Of a stretch of 64,000 bases of DNA, positions 17,770-25,283 are shown one piece after another. The stretch is from contig NZ_AP026678.1 of NCBI RefSeq assembly GCF_025998815.1, positions 3,224,001 through 3,288,000 on the forward strand, in the 5' to 3' direction. The position numbers and the translations under genes were made by a program. Position 1 is the stretch's first letter; each line of letters opens with the position of its first letter. The DNA is from Ignavibacterium sp. (GTDB taxonomy: Bacteria; Bacteroidota; Ignavibacteria; Ignavibacteriales; Ignavibacteriaceae). Under the pieces are notes generated by a model. That model made no database searches and was not told where the DNA came from. It saw only the letters and a list, made by a program, of their open reading frames with translations.

Positions 17770-18891
17770 CTAAATCAAACCGAATACTTTACCTGGTAGT
17801 TGTTTTACTAATCCCTTAAACTCAAGTGAAAGCAAATGCACAAGACAATCAGAAGTGGAAAGATTTGTCAGCTCTGCGATTTTATCTATGTGCAGAGGTT
17901 CGTTTGTTAATGAGTTATATATTTTTTCCTCAAACATATTTAGATCTTTTTCAGGTTTAGGAATATTCTTTCCTATAACGGGTTTTAGTTTTAATTCCAA
18001 TTCTGTTAGAATATCCTCGGCAGAAGTGATAAGTTCAGCTTCACCTCTTTGAATGAGAAGATTTGTTCCTTCAGATTGACGGACGCCAATATTACCTGGG
18101 ATGGCAAACACTTCACGGTTTTGATCGAGTGCCAAACGGGCGGTTTGCATTGCACCACCGTTAATTCCGGTTTCAACTACCAAAGTCCCCAATGAAATTC
18201 CTGAAATTATTCTGTTTCGTTTCGGAAAATTTACTGCATCTGGTTTTGTTCCAAGAGCAAACTCCGAAATAATAACTCCGTTTTCTGATATCTCTTCGAA
18301 TAATTTTTTATTCTCTGGCGGATAAATAACATCTAAACCAGAACCAACAACCGCAATCGTTCTACTTTTGTTTTTCAACGCAGTTTTGTGAGCAATTGAA
18401 TCAATTCCCCGCGCTAATCCACTAACTATTGTAATTCCTTGCTCAGCGAGAGCTGTAACAATTCTTTCAGCCTGGATTTTCCCGTAATTAGTCGGAGACC
18501 TTGTACCAACCACTGCGATTGAGTATTGATCTCTTTCATCAAAATTTCCTTTTAGGTAAAGTATTAATGGCGGATCATAAATTTTTTTAAGCAAAGGGGG
18601 ATAATCCTCATCCCAAACGGTTATAATTCTACCTCCAATTTTTTTGAGCTTTGTCAATTCTTTTTCAACAAAAGATTTCATTTCATCTTTATGCGATGAA
18701 ATCTTTTTTATTCGTGAGCTCAGCTCCTTACTAATGCCTTCAACTTCCTGAAGTTCATTGATTGATGCATCAAGAATATTATGAAGATTTCTGAACTTTG
18801 ATAGAAGAGATCTGATTTTGGCGGGACCAATTCGCTCAACTGAAAGCAGAAGAAACAAATCAACTAACTGCTCAAAAGAAAGTTTACCCAA
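17770..18891 (-). CDS. dprA: DNA-processing protein DprA (Smf)
   Basis: 373 residues. An N-terminal helix-hairpin-helix region (VERIGPAKIRSLLSKF) precedes the Rossmann-like DNA-processing domain, which shows IAVVGTRSPTNYG, VSGLARGIDSIAH, VVGSGLDVIYPPEN and PKRNRIISGIS. A C-terminal winged-helix domain (about 310-373) has EPLHIDKIAELT. DprA binds incoming single-stranded DNA and loads RecA during natural transformation, and also occurs in non-competent bacteria. It starts 14 bp after the small membrane protein gene and is probably co-transcribed with it. Confidence 0.94.
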   Translation of the reverse strand: MGKLSFEQLVDLFLLLSVERIGPAKIRSLLSKFRNLHNILDASINELQEVEGISKELSSRIKKISSHKDEMKSFVEKELTKLKKIGGRIITVWDEDYPPLLKKIYDPPLILYLKGNFDERDQYSIAVVGTRSPTNYGKIQAERIVTALAEQGITIVSGLARGIDSIAHKTALKNKSRTIAVVGSGLDVIYPPENKKLFEEISENGVIISEFALGTKPDAVNFPKRNRIISGISLGTLVVETGINGGAMQTARLALDQNREVFAIPGNIGVRQSEGTNLLIQRGEAELITSAEDILTELELKLKPVIGKNIPKPEKDLNMFEEKIYNSLTNEPLHIDKIAELTNLSTSDCLVHLLSLEFKGLVKQLPGKVFGLI

Positions 18892-18905
18892 TTTGAAATT
18901 TAGTT

Positions 18906-19181
18906 TTATTGGTTGCTGACTTCGGTATCCTGTTGTTTCTTTTTTCTGTAAACGATTGCGAGAGGAAAAATAATTACATAAGCTATAAACAAAACTATAG
19001 GAGAATAAACTAACGATTCATTGCTATTCCAGGGACCAATGCTCATTAAGTAGTAACCAATAATGGTTACAATAATTCCAACTATTAATAAAATGTAATT
19101 ATTCTTTTCCCAGTAAATGCTAAAAGGCGAAGGTAATTTCTTTGCTGATTTAACTGAAGCACGCTTTTTAACCTTGGTCAT
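18906..19181 (-). CDS. Small two-helix membrane protein, DUF3098-like
   Basis: 91-residue protein with a basic N terminus (KVKKRASVKSAKK), a first helix at about 29-47 (YILLIVGIIVTIIGYYLMS) and a second at about 58-78, then a KKK tail. The helix/LMS/P-x-VLF pattern resembles the DUF3098 family of Bacteroidota, which has no established function. A ribosome site (AAGGAG) lies 8 bp before the ATG. It sits upstream of dprA on the same strand and downstream of a strong terminator, so its transcription may depend on read-through or on a promoter I cannot see. Confidence 0.65.
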   Translation of the reverse strand: MTKVKKRASVKSAKKLPSPFSIYWEKNNYILLIVGIIVTIIGYYLMSIGPWNSNESLVYSPIVLFIAYVIIFPLAIVYRKKKQQDTEVSNQ

Positions 19182-19210
19182 AAATAAACTCCTTTAATTC
19201 AATAGCAAAT

Positions 19211-19244
19211 ATAAAATAAAACCCGGTGACGGGGAATCACCGGG
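19211..19244 (-). terminator. Rho-independent terminator
   Basis: On the minus strand an 8-bp GC-rich stem (CCCGGTGA/TCACCGGG, arms 19244-19237 and 19229-19222) with a 7-nt loop is followed directly by TTTTATTTTAT. It ends the candidate small RNA and any read-through from the 82-residue gene, and lies about 40 bp before the next minus-strand gene. Confidence 0.85.
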
Positions 19245-19293
19245 CTCGACTCTGCTTCATCAAAGGGCAGGGGAGAACCCTTTGAAAGAGTCG
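19213..19293 (-). ncRNA. Candidate small RNA with two UCCCC-displaying hairpins
   Basis: Read on the minus strand, about 80 nt between a consensus promoter and a strong terminator fold into two hairpins. Hairpin 1 has an outer 7-bp stem (CGACTCT/AGAGTCG, arms at 19293-19287 and 19253-19247) enclosing an inner 7-bp stem CAAAGGG/CCCTTTG with loop TTCTCCCCTG. Hairpin 2 is CCCGGTGA/TCACCGGG with loop TTCCCCG, followed by a T-rich tail. Both loops display UCCCC, the type of C-rich loop used by trans-acting RNAs to pair with Shine-Dalgarno sequences. No match to a named RNA family was recognised; it could instead be an attenuator for the downstream membrane protein gene. Confidence 0.55.
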
Positions 19294-19298
19294 CTTGA

Positions 19299-19327
19299 AA
19301 AATAATCCGTTATTCAATGCTTGTCAA
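19299..19327 (-). promoter_or_regulatory. Sigma70-type promoter of the candidate small RNA
   Basis: On the minus strand TTGACA (19327-19322), a 17-bp spacer and TATTTT (19304-19299) form a near-consensus promoter. The predicted start at about 19293-19290 coincides with the 5' base of the first RNA stem, which supports an independent transcript. The same -35/-10 pattern with 17-bp spacing recurs at 44687-44715. Confidence 0.6.
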
Positions 19328-19337
19328 GAGGCAATAA

Positions 19338-19586
19338 TTATTTGCTAATCTGATAAACTATCTTGCGAATAGTATCGAACTGCAAATAAGGATATTCTGC
19401 TCTTATCGCATCAATTGCATCGCCGGCAGAGACTTTACTTGCGCGCAATTGTTTGAATTTTTTCCTTATCTGATAATCTCTTACAGCTTTTTCATCAATC
19501 AAGCCGTGAGAGTTCAGCAATTCATAAATTTCATCACTGATGAGTTCAGATAACGGATTTTCTACTTTTGCTTTGATTTCTTTCAT
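19338..19586 (-). CDS. Hypothetical 82-residue protein, possible helix-turn-helix
   Basis: No family recognised. The protein is soluble and rich in charged residues, with an N-terminal acidic helix region (NPLSELISDEIYELLNSHG) and a C-terminal part (AGDAIDAIRAEYPYLQFDT and IRKIVYQ) whose spacing looks like a helix-turn-helix, so DNA or RNA binding is possible but unproven. A very strong ribosome site (AAAGGAGG, 19602-19595) sits 8 bp before the ATG. Upstream is a structured leader with a terminator-like hairpin, and downstream is the candidate small RNA, so this may be a small regulatory unit. Confidence 0.7.
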   Translation of the reverse strand: MKEIKAKVENPLSELISDEIYELLNSHGLIDEKAVRDYQIRKKFKQLRASKVSAGDAIDAIRAEYPYLQFDTIRKIVYQISK

Positions 19587-19677
19587 CGCTCGATCCTCCT
19601 TTGGTTTTTATGGATACTTTTACCTGATAAACCGTAGCAGTGTTTCTGAATATTCCTCCTTGTTTTATCTGAATAAC

Positions 19678-19775
19678 AAAAAACCGATAAGAGAAATTCC
19701 CAAATCGGTGGAAATTTGCTACTATTTTAATCTGGTCAAAAAATTAGACGAACAAAAATTAAAAAAGTAGCAAAT
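19678..19775 (-). promoter_or_regulatory. Structured leader with terminator-like hairpin upstream of the 82-residue gene
   Basis: The leader on the minus strand first forms a long hairpin with 18-nt arms and one mismatch (arms 19775-19758 and 19731-19714, core ATTTGCTACT/AGTAGCAAAT, 26-nt loop). A second hairpin follows, ACCGAT/ATCGGT (19709-19704 and 19688-19683), with a 15-nt loop and a T6 tract, resembling an intrinsic terminator. Another AAGGAGG (19661-19655) without a following ATG/GTG/TTG lies between the terminator and the gene. The layout suggests attenuation or a sensory leader; no known riboswitch class was recognised. Confidence 0.45.
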
Positions 19776-19814
19776 CAGTGATAAAATTTATTCCTTTTGT
19801 TAATTACTAACGCA

Positions 19815-19843
19815 AATATTTAGAAATCTTTTAAGAAAGTCAA
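19815..19843 (-). promoter_or_regulatory. Possible promoter for the structured leader
   Basis: On the minus strand TTGACT (19843-19838) is followed after 17 bp by AATATT (19820-19815). The -10 is poor, but the -35 and spacing agree with other candidate promoters in the window. It would give a leader of about 220 nt before the 82-residue gene. Confidence 0.3.
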
Positions 19844-20397
19844 GAAAGAGAGCGAAAAAATATCATCGCAAAAAATTTTAATGTATTACTCAGTTCATAT
19901 TTAAAATCTATGAAAATTGAAAAATAAAAAACGAGACTTTTAATAAATTTATATGCTTATAGTATATTTTTAAGAAAAAAACTCGAATGAGGAATAATTA
20001 AGGAGCATTAAAATTGAGTATGTAGAAGCAAAAGTTAACTTGGATTAACAGTAAGCTGTTTAAGGTTTGTAAATTTACACCAATCTAATTTATGATTAGT
20101 ATTAAGACGATTAAATCTTAAATTTAAGACAAGTAAAATGTAATAATCACTAATTGTACCAAAATATTCTTGTAATTAATATATATTTTAGAAACTAAAG
20201 AAAAATTATTTGTCTTGTTAGATTTTACTTTAAATTTTTCTAGTAAATAAAAAAATCATCTATGAATATTAAATAACTCTTTATTCGGGTTCACCAAAAG
20301 TTTTGATTTCAAAGTAATTAAGTATAGAAACTTAATTCTTAAAAGTCTCAAGTCTATTTTAAATAAATTTTATTTTATTAATTTGTCAAAAATAATT
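19844..20397. other. Long AT-rich non-coding stretch before the polysaccharide cluster
   Basis: No convincing gene is present in about 550 bp. It contains an imperfect inverted repeat of about 19 bp (20120-20143 with 20218-20237: AAATTTAA, AGTAAAAT and TAA pair across a 4-nt bulge and one mismatch). An alternative pairing, AAGACAA with TTGTCTT (20126-20132 and 20210-20216), competes with part of it. A weak promoter, TTGTAC-N17-TAATAT, lies at 20154-20182. It probably serves as promoter and leader for the polysaccharide operon. No tRNA or small gene was found. Confidence 0.5.
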
Positions 20398-21552
20398 ATG
20401 GAAAAACAAAAATTATCCTTTGATTTGCTTGACTATCTTTTAGTTATTCTAAAATGGAAAAAAGTACTAATTATAATCTCAATTATTGTATTAGTTCTTT
20501 CCTATATTTCAATTTATTTATTTATCCCACCTGAATATGATTCCACGTCCCTTATAATACCCTCTCAACAAGAACAATTTGGGGGAATAAGTAGTTTTCT
20601 GAAAAATATTGGAAATTTACCTATTGGGCTTGGTGGTTTTTCTAAAAATGACGTAATAGATAAATATAAAACCATAATTTACAGTAGAACCACCCTTGAT
20701 AAAATTATAGCCGAGTTTAATTTGTTATCTGACTATAATCTAGAAAGTCTTGAAAATGCAAGAAAAGTACTCAAGGATAAAATTAAAGCCGACGAAACAC
20801 CTGAAAATGCTTTCAGCATAAAAGTTAGAGCTTATGATCCAGAAAAGTCTGCTCAAATAAATAATTTTATTATAGATGAACTCAACAGTAAAATAATTGA
20901 ACTAAATATCCAAAAAGCAAAAGATAATAGAATCTTTCTTGAAGAAAGATATGGTGAAATTAAAAATAATTTGAAACAAGCTGAGGACTCATTAAATAGT
21001 TTTCAAAAGAAATTTGGAATTTTTGAAGCTGAAGAACAAACTAAAAAGACTGTTGAAGAATTTGCAAAAATGGAAGCAGAACTCGCCAATAAAAAAATTG
21101 AATTAAAAATTTTAGAAAAAATTTATGGTGAAAATGCTCCTCAGGTTTTGGCACATTCTATTTCAGTTGATGAGTTCCAAAAGAGTTATGAGAAATTCAA
21201 ATCTGGTAAAGAAAAGAGTCAATTACTGCTCTCATTGAAATCTATTCCAGATAAGTCATTAGAATATTTTCGACTTTACAGAAATGTAAAAATTTATACA
21301 GCTATTTTGGAGTTTATAATACCTTTGTATGAGCAGGCTAAATTCGAGGAGCAAAAAGAAATGCCTGTTTTGCAAGTAATTGATAAAGCTATCCCTCCAG
21401 AGAAAAAAGCATATCCACCTCGAATATTATTTTCAATTTTAATCACTCTATCATCTGTGCTGCTGGTATTTTTCATTCTTGTGTTTAAAGAATTGTTGAA
21501 AAACTCAACCAATCCAAAGATTTTAGAACTGAAAAAGATAATTAAAAAATAA
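20398..21552 (+). CDS. Wzz-like polysaccharide chain-length determinant/export protein
   Basis: 384 residues with the Wzz plan: a cytoplasmic N terminus, one membrane helix at about 26-47, the IPPEYDSTSLIIPS signature, a long helical periplasmic region (coiled coil around 170-230), and a second helix near 340-362 preceded by the proline-rich AIPPEKKAYPPR. It sets glycan chain length together with the Wzy polymerase. There is no C-terminal tyrosine kinase domain. I chose ATG 20398 over the in-frame TTG at 20383, because the former gives the usual short N terminus; neither has a clear ribosome site. First gene of the cluster. Confidence 0.87.
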   Translation: MEKQKLSFDLLDYLLVILKWKKVLIIISIIVLVLSYISIYLFIPPEYDSTSLIIPSQQEQFGGISSFLKNIGNLPIGLGGFSKNDVIDKYKTIIYSRTTLDKIIAEFNLLSDYNLESLENARKVLKDKIKADETPENAFSIKVRAYDPEKSAQINNFIIDELNSKIIELNIQKAKDNRIFLEERYGEIKNNLKQAEDSLNSFQKKFGIFEAEEQTKKTVEEFAKMEAELANKKIELKILEKIYGENAPQVLAHSISVDEFQKSYEKFKSGKEKSQLLLSLKSIPDKSLEYFRLYRNVKIYTAILEFIIPLYEQAKFEEQKEMPVLQVIDKAIPPEKKAYPPRILFSILITLSSVLLVFFILVFKELLKNSTNPKILELKKIIKK

Positions 21553-21582
21553 AAGCTTTAATAATTTTTTTATTCAAAGAAA

Positions 21583-22980
21583 ATGAACCAAAACATTTCT
21601 ATCAGAGAAAATAAATTTTATATAATAATAGGAATGTTATATTCAATTCTGCCGATATTATTGATATCTCAACTCTTATCAGCTGAAATAGCATTTGTTT
21701 TTTTAATGGGTATCCCTTTAATAGCAACTTTAATTTTTAATTTCGAAATAATTAAATACCTCGTTGTAACCTCATTATTCAGCAATTTATTTATCAGCGG
21801 ATTATATTTAAGTGTATATTCAGTTTTTATTCTTCTTCTTAGTTTTTTAATTGTTCACAGAGATATTTCTACCGATCTGTTCAGAACCCCAATTTCAAAA
21901 GCATTAATGATTTACTTCTTTGCGATTTTACCTTCATTGTTTAATTCCTCTAAAATATTTCTAAGTCTCTTTTTAATGAATAATTTTTTTTCATTTGCAA
22001 TTTTAATTTATATAGTTGGTTATGTTATTACTGAAACCAAAGAAATTAAAAATATACTCACTTTTTTTACAACACTTACTATTTTGGATTCACTTTTTAT
22101 TATTATCAAAAGTATCGGTGGTAATCTCAGAATTTTTGGATTTTCTGGAGTAGTCATTGTTGACTACAGTGCCCTAATAATATTATTCTTTATTTCTAAA
22201 TTGTTTTTCCATCCTGAAAATTCTCCATTAAAGAAAGTTCTTTTATCACTGGGAATACTACTTTTAATCGTCGCAATGATCATAACCCAAACAAGAAACA
22301 GTTTTCTCTCGCTTTTCATATCCATTGTTCTAATAATGCTATTTCTTTTGTTTAACAAGAAAACTTTTTCTGATTATGGCAAAAAGATTTTAATTGTATT
22401 TTTTTCTATTTTAATTTTCTTTGCAATTTCAGCCATTATTCTGAGCTCTGTTAAACCATCAGCATTTGGGCGATTTGAGGAATTGGGGAAAACCTTCTCT
22501 ATGGAAATAAAAAGTGAGTCTGATTTCGGTCGAAGTTCTCTATTCACAAGATTACTTATTTGGGATACCGCGTTAAATGCATTTAATCATCATCCTATAA
22601 TAGGTATCGGTGCATATTCATTTCCTTTTGAGTCAGTTAGATATTACACAATATCGAAAATTCTTTATAAAGAGTTCGTTGAATCACTCAGTGTACATAT
22701 TGGTTACTTAGCTGTCTTGACCGAAACTGGTCTAATTGGATTGATCGGATTTCTGATCCTTCTTTATTCAATAATAAGAATGTCCATAAAATCTGTAAAG
22801 ATATCTAAAACAGCTTTGGACAAATATTATTCATTTGTGCTTTTTGCTTTCCAGATTTATATAATAATTTCATTGTTATTAACTGATGCCTGGCTTTGGG
22901 GTCAATGCGGAACGCTTTGGGGCTTATTAGCAGGTTTATCAGTAGCTAACCATAAAATTTTATTAAAGCAGTCGTCTTAA
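21583..22980 (+). CDS. O-antigen ligase/polymerase (Wzy_C-like) membrane protein
   Basis: 465 residues with about ten to twelve membrane helices. The motif TQTRNSFLSL and the large periplasmic loop (around 295-380, with HHPIIGIGAYSF and YLAVLTETGLIGLIGF) match the Wzy_C O-antigen ligase/polymerase family. It would polymerise lipid-linked repeat units in the periplasm. It lies 30 bp after the Wzz-like gene and 7 bp before the flippase gene, the expected partners. Polymerase versus ligase is not resolvable by eye; the presence of wzz- and wzx-like genes favours polymerase. Confidence 0.82.
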   Translation: MNQNISIRENKFYIIIGMLYSILPILLISQLLSAEIAFVFLMGIPLIATLIFNFEIIKYLVVTSLFSNLFISGLYLSVYSVFILLLSFLIVHRDISTDLFRTPISKALMIYFFAILPSLFNSSKIFLSLFLMNNFFSFAILIYIVGYVITETKEIKNILTFFTTLTILDSLFIIIKSIGGNLRIFGFSGVVIVDYSALIILFFISKLFFHPENSPLKKVLLSLGILLLIVAMIITQTRNSFLSLFISIVLIMLFLLFNKKTFSDYGKKILIVFFSILIFFAISAIILSSVKPSAFGRFEELGKTFSMEIKSESDFGRSSLFTRLLIWDTALNAFNHHPIIGIGAYSFPFESVRYYTISKILYKEFVESLSVHIGYLAVLTETGLIGLIGFLILLYSIIRMSIKSVKISKTALDKYYSFVLFAFQIYIIISLLLTDAWLWGQCGTLWGLLAGLSVANHKILLKQSS

Positions 22981-22987
22981 AATATTT

Positions 22988-24487
22988 ATGAGTCAAGATA
23001 AAAGAAACTCGCTTTGGCTTGCCACTCAATATTCAACATCTATCCTGATTTCATTCATTACTTTGAAAATTAATCTTTTGCACTTTGGTGAAGCAATTTT
23101 CGGATTATGGATTTTGTTGATATCATTCTGGGGATTGAGTTCGATTTTAGATTTAGGCTTTGGAACTGCAATTGTTAAATATACTGCTATGGCTTTAAGA
23201 AAGAATGATAATGATGAATTAAACAATACTATTTCGACTGGGAGTTTGTTTTTTCTTTTATTTGGAATTTTGTTAATTATTTGTGGTTTTGTCTTTGGTT
23301 ATATTATTTATTTTTCAAATACTAGCATATTTAACGAAAAGCTTAAAGAAAAGTTCGTAATAGTATTTCTTATACTAGGAGCATCGTTTTATTTCCAATA
23401 CCTAACAATCTTTTTAAAATCAATTCTTGAAGGGATGAATAACTTTAAAATAGTAAGCATTCTAAATATATCTTCATATTTTTTTATTTTATTTCAAATA
23501 ACAATAATATATTCACTCAAACTGGATATCGTTTATCTGGCCTTTTCATATTTGATAACTAATATAATATTACTATCACTGTATTTTACGGTCATTAAAA
23601 CTAAATTTAAGTTTATAAAAATCAACCCTTTAGAATTTTCCTCCCAATACTTTAAAAAAATGTTTGGTTTTAGCTTTAATATTCAAATAGCTTTTTTTAT
23701 AGGTGCGTTAATTGACCCTTTGATAAAATATATTATTGTAAATTTTAATACTTCGAATACTGTATCTCACTATGAAATAGCTAGAAGATTTGCAATTGCA
23801 ATATCAGGTTTATTTAATAACTCGTTTAAAAATCTGCTTCCTAAAGCCAGCGGATTAATTAATTTATCCGAGTATAAAAGTTTTATTAAAGGTGACGTAT
23901 TAAGAGTTGCCGGATTCTCAATTTTATTTTCTGGCATTTTCTATGGAATTATGTCTTTACCAATTTCAGTAATAATAGAATTATGGTTTGGATATCGTGA
24001 AAGCATTATAATCTTTTTTTTGTTAAGTCTGGCTGAAATTATAAATAACTTTGGATTTGCTCTTTACACTTTTTTTATGGGATTAGGTAAAGGTGTATAT
24101 TTAATTTTTATTCAGACATCAAATATTATTTTCTTAACAACTTTTCTTATTATCGGATTTTTAACTTTTAATTCTGAACTTGGTTTAGTTGGTTATTTTA
24201 TCTCAGTTTTAATTATGAATATATTATTGATATTTTTAGTTAAAAAAGAAGCTGCCATAACAATAAAAGATTATTTATCGGGTTTCAGATTATCAAGATT
24301 ATTTACTTTGCTGGGGGTAATTATTGTTATAATTTCTCTTAATGTCTTCCTCGATGTTAATATTTATCTGCTTACTTCTACATTGTCAGTTTTATCATTT
24401 TTACTTTTCTTTACAGATATTAAAAAATTTAAGGATGAAATCAATAAAACATTATTGTTATTTAAATCAAAAGATTATTCTAAATAG
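22988..24487 (+). CDS. Wzx-like polysaccharide flippase
   Basis: 499 residues, about twelve to fourteen membrane helices, with an N terminus (NSLWLATQYSTSILISFITL) and repeated ILDLGFGTAIVKY-like segments typical of the MOP superfamily (Wzx/RfbX type). It moves undecaprenyl-linked repeat units across the inner membrane. It is placed between the Wzy-like gene (7-bp gap) and the first glycosyltransferase (19-bp gap). Residues are strongly biased to I, L, F, K and N in line with the local AT richness. Confidence 0.82.
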   Translation: MSQDKRNSLWLATQYSTSILISFITLKINLLHFGEAIFGLWILLISFWGLSSILDLGFGTAIVKYTAMALRKNDNDELNNTISTGSLFFLLFGILLIICGFVFGYIIYFSNTSIFNEKLKEKFVIVFLILGASFYFQYLTIFLKSILEGMNNFKIVSILNISSYFFILFQITIIYSLKLDIVYLAFSYLITNIILLSLYFTVIKTKFKFIKINPLEFSSQYFKKMFGFSFNIQIAFFIGALIDPLIKYIIVNFNTSNTVSHYEIARRFAIAISGLFNNSFKNLLPKASGLINLSEYKSFIKGDVLRVAGFSILFSGIFYGIMSLPISVIIELWFGYRESIIIFFLLSLAEIINNFGFALYTFFMGLGKGVYLIFIQTSNIIFLTTFLIIGFLTFNSELGLVGYFISVLIMNILLIFLVKKEAAITIKDYLSGFRLSRLFTLLGVIIVIISLNVFLDVNIYLLTSTLSVLSFLLFFTDIKKFKDEINKTLLLFKSKDYSK

Positions 24488-24506
24488 ATTATTAAATATA
24501 AGTAGT

Positions 24507-25283
24507 ATGAAAATTTCTGTTGTTACACCATCATTTAACCAGGGAAGATTTATTGAGCAGACAATTCTATCTGTTCTTGAACAAGATTATAGTAATTTCG
24601 AACACATTATAATGGATGGCGGCTCTGAAGATAATACAATTGATATTCTAAAAAAATATAAGCATCTGAAATGGATTAGTGAAAAAGATAGCGGGCAGAC
24701 CAGCGCCATTAATAAAGGAGTTGCTTTGGCTACGGGAGAAATTTGCACTTGGTTAAATTCAGATGATTATTTTGAGAAAAATATTTTTTCTTTGATCGTT
24801 GAATTTTTTGAGCAGAATCCATCATGTGATCTACTCTATGGGGATATAACTTATGTTGATCAGGAAAATAACTTGTTATTTAGGATAAAAGGAGATGAAA
24901 TAAATTTTAATTCACTTCTTCATAATCCGGATTTGATTAGACAACCATCATTTTTCTGGCGCAGAGATAAATTTTTTGAATTTGGTGGGTTGGATGAAAG
25001 CTTAAATTTAGTAATGGATTTAGATTTGTTCTTAAAGTTTTTCAAATATGGCAATACCTTTTACATTAATAGAAATCTGAGTTTTTATAGGACTTATCCT
25101 TCAACTAAAACGCTTTCAAAAAGAAAAGATCAGGCCGTTGAAATTTATAGGGTAATGAGGAGATATTCTGAAAGAATTTCACTAGATATGTATTGGTTTG
25201 TGATTAAAAGATATCTTGGTTTACCATGTTTTATACCAACGATAAAAAAAATTATCAGAAAACTTAGCCAACAATCACAATGA
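24507..25283 (+). CDS. Glycosyltransferase family 2
   Basis: 258 residues. GT-A signatures are clear: MKISVVTPSFNQGRFIEQT at the N terminus, IIMDGGSEDNT, and TWLNSDDYF as the metal-binding DxD-like motif; RQPSFFWRRD is common in transferases of colanic-acid type clusters. It adds a sugar from a nucleotide donor to the growing lipid-linked unit on the cytoplasmic face. The same frame stays open upstream to 24342 inside the flippase gene, but ATG 24507 begins exactly at the conserved first strand. The stop overlaps the next start by 4 bp. Confidence 0.87.
   Translation: MKISVVTPSFNQGRFIEQTILSVLEQDYSNFEHIIMDGGSEDNTIDILKKYKHLKWISEKDSGQTSAINKGVALATGEICTWLNSDDYFEKNIFSLIVEFFEQNPSCDLLYGDITYVDQENNLLFRIKGDEINFNSLLHNPDLIRQPSFFWRRDKFFEFGGLDESLNLVMDLDLFLKFFKYGNTFYINRNLSFYRTYPSTKTLSKRKDQAVEIYRVMRRYSERISLDMYWFVIKRYLGLPCFIPTIKKIIRKLSQQSQ

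Noticed and set aside
19587-19661. A 22-codon frame on the minus strand from ATT after AAGGAGG, ending on the ATG of the 82-residue gene
   Set aside because: It would need an ATT start and encodes a peptide with no recognisable feature; not enough to call a gene.
19990-20020. AAGGAG followed by TTG AGT ATG TAG in the non-coding stretch
   Set aside because: It would encode two or three residues at most; no conserved peptide or downstream gene depends on it that I can see.
20383-20397. TTG at 20383 as start of the Wzz-like gene
   Set aside because: An ATG five codons later gives the normal short cytoplasmic N terminus; neither start has a clear ribosome site.
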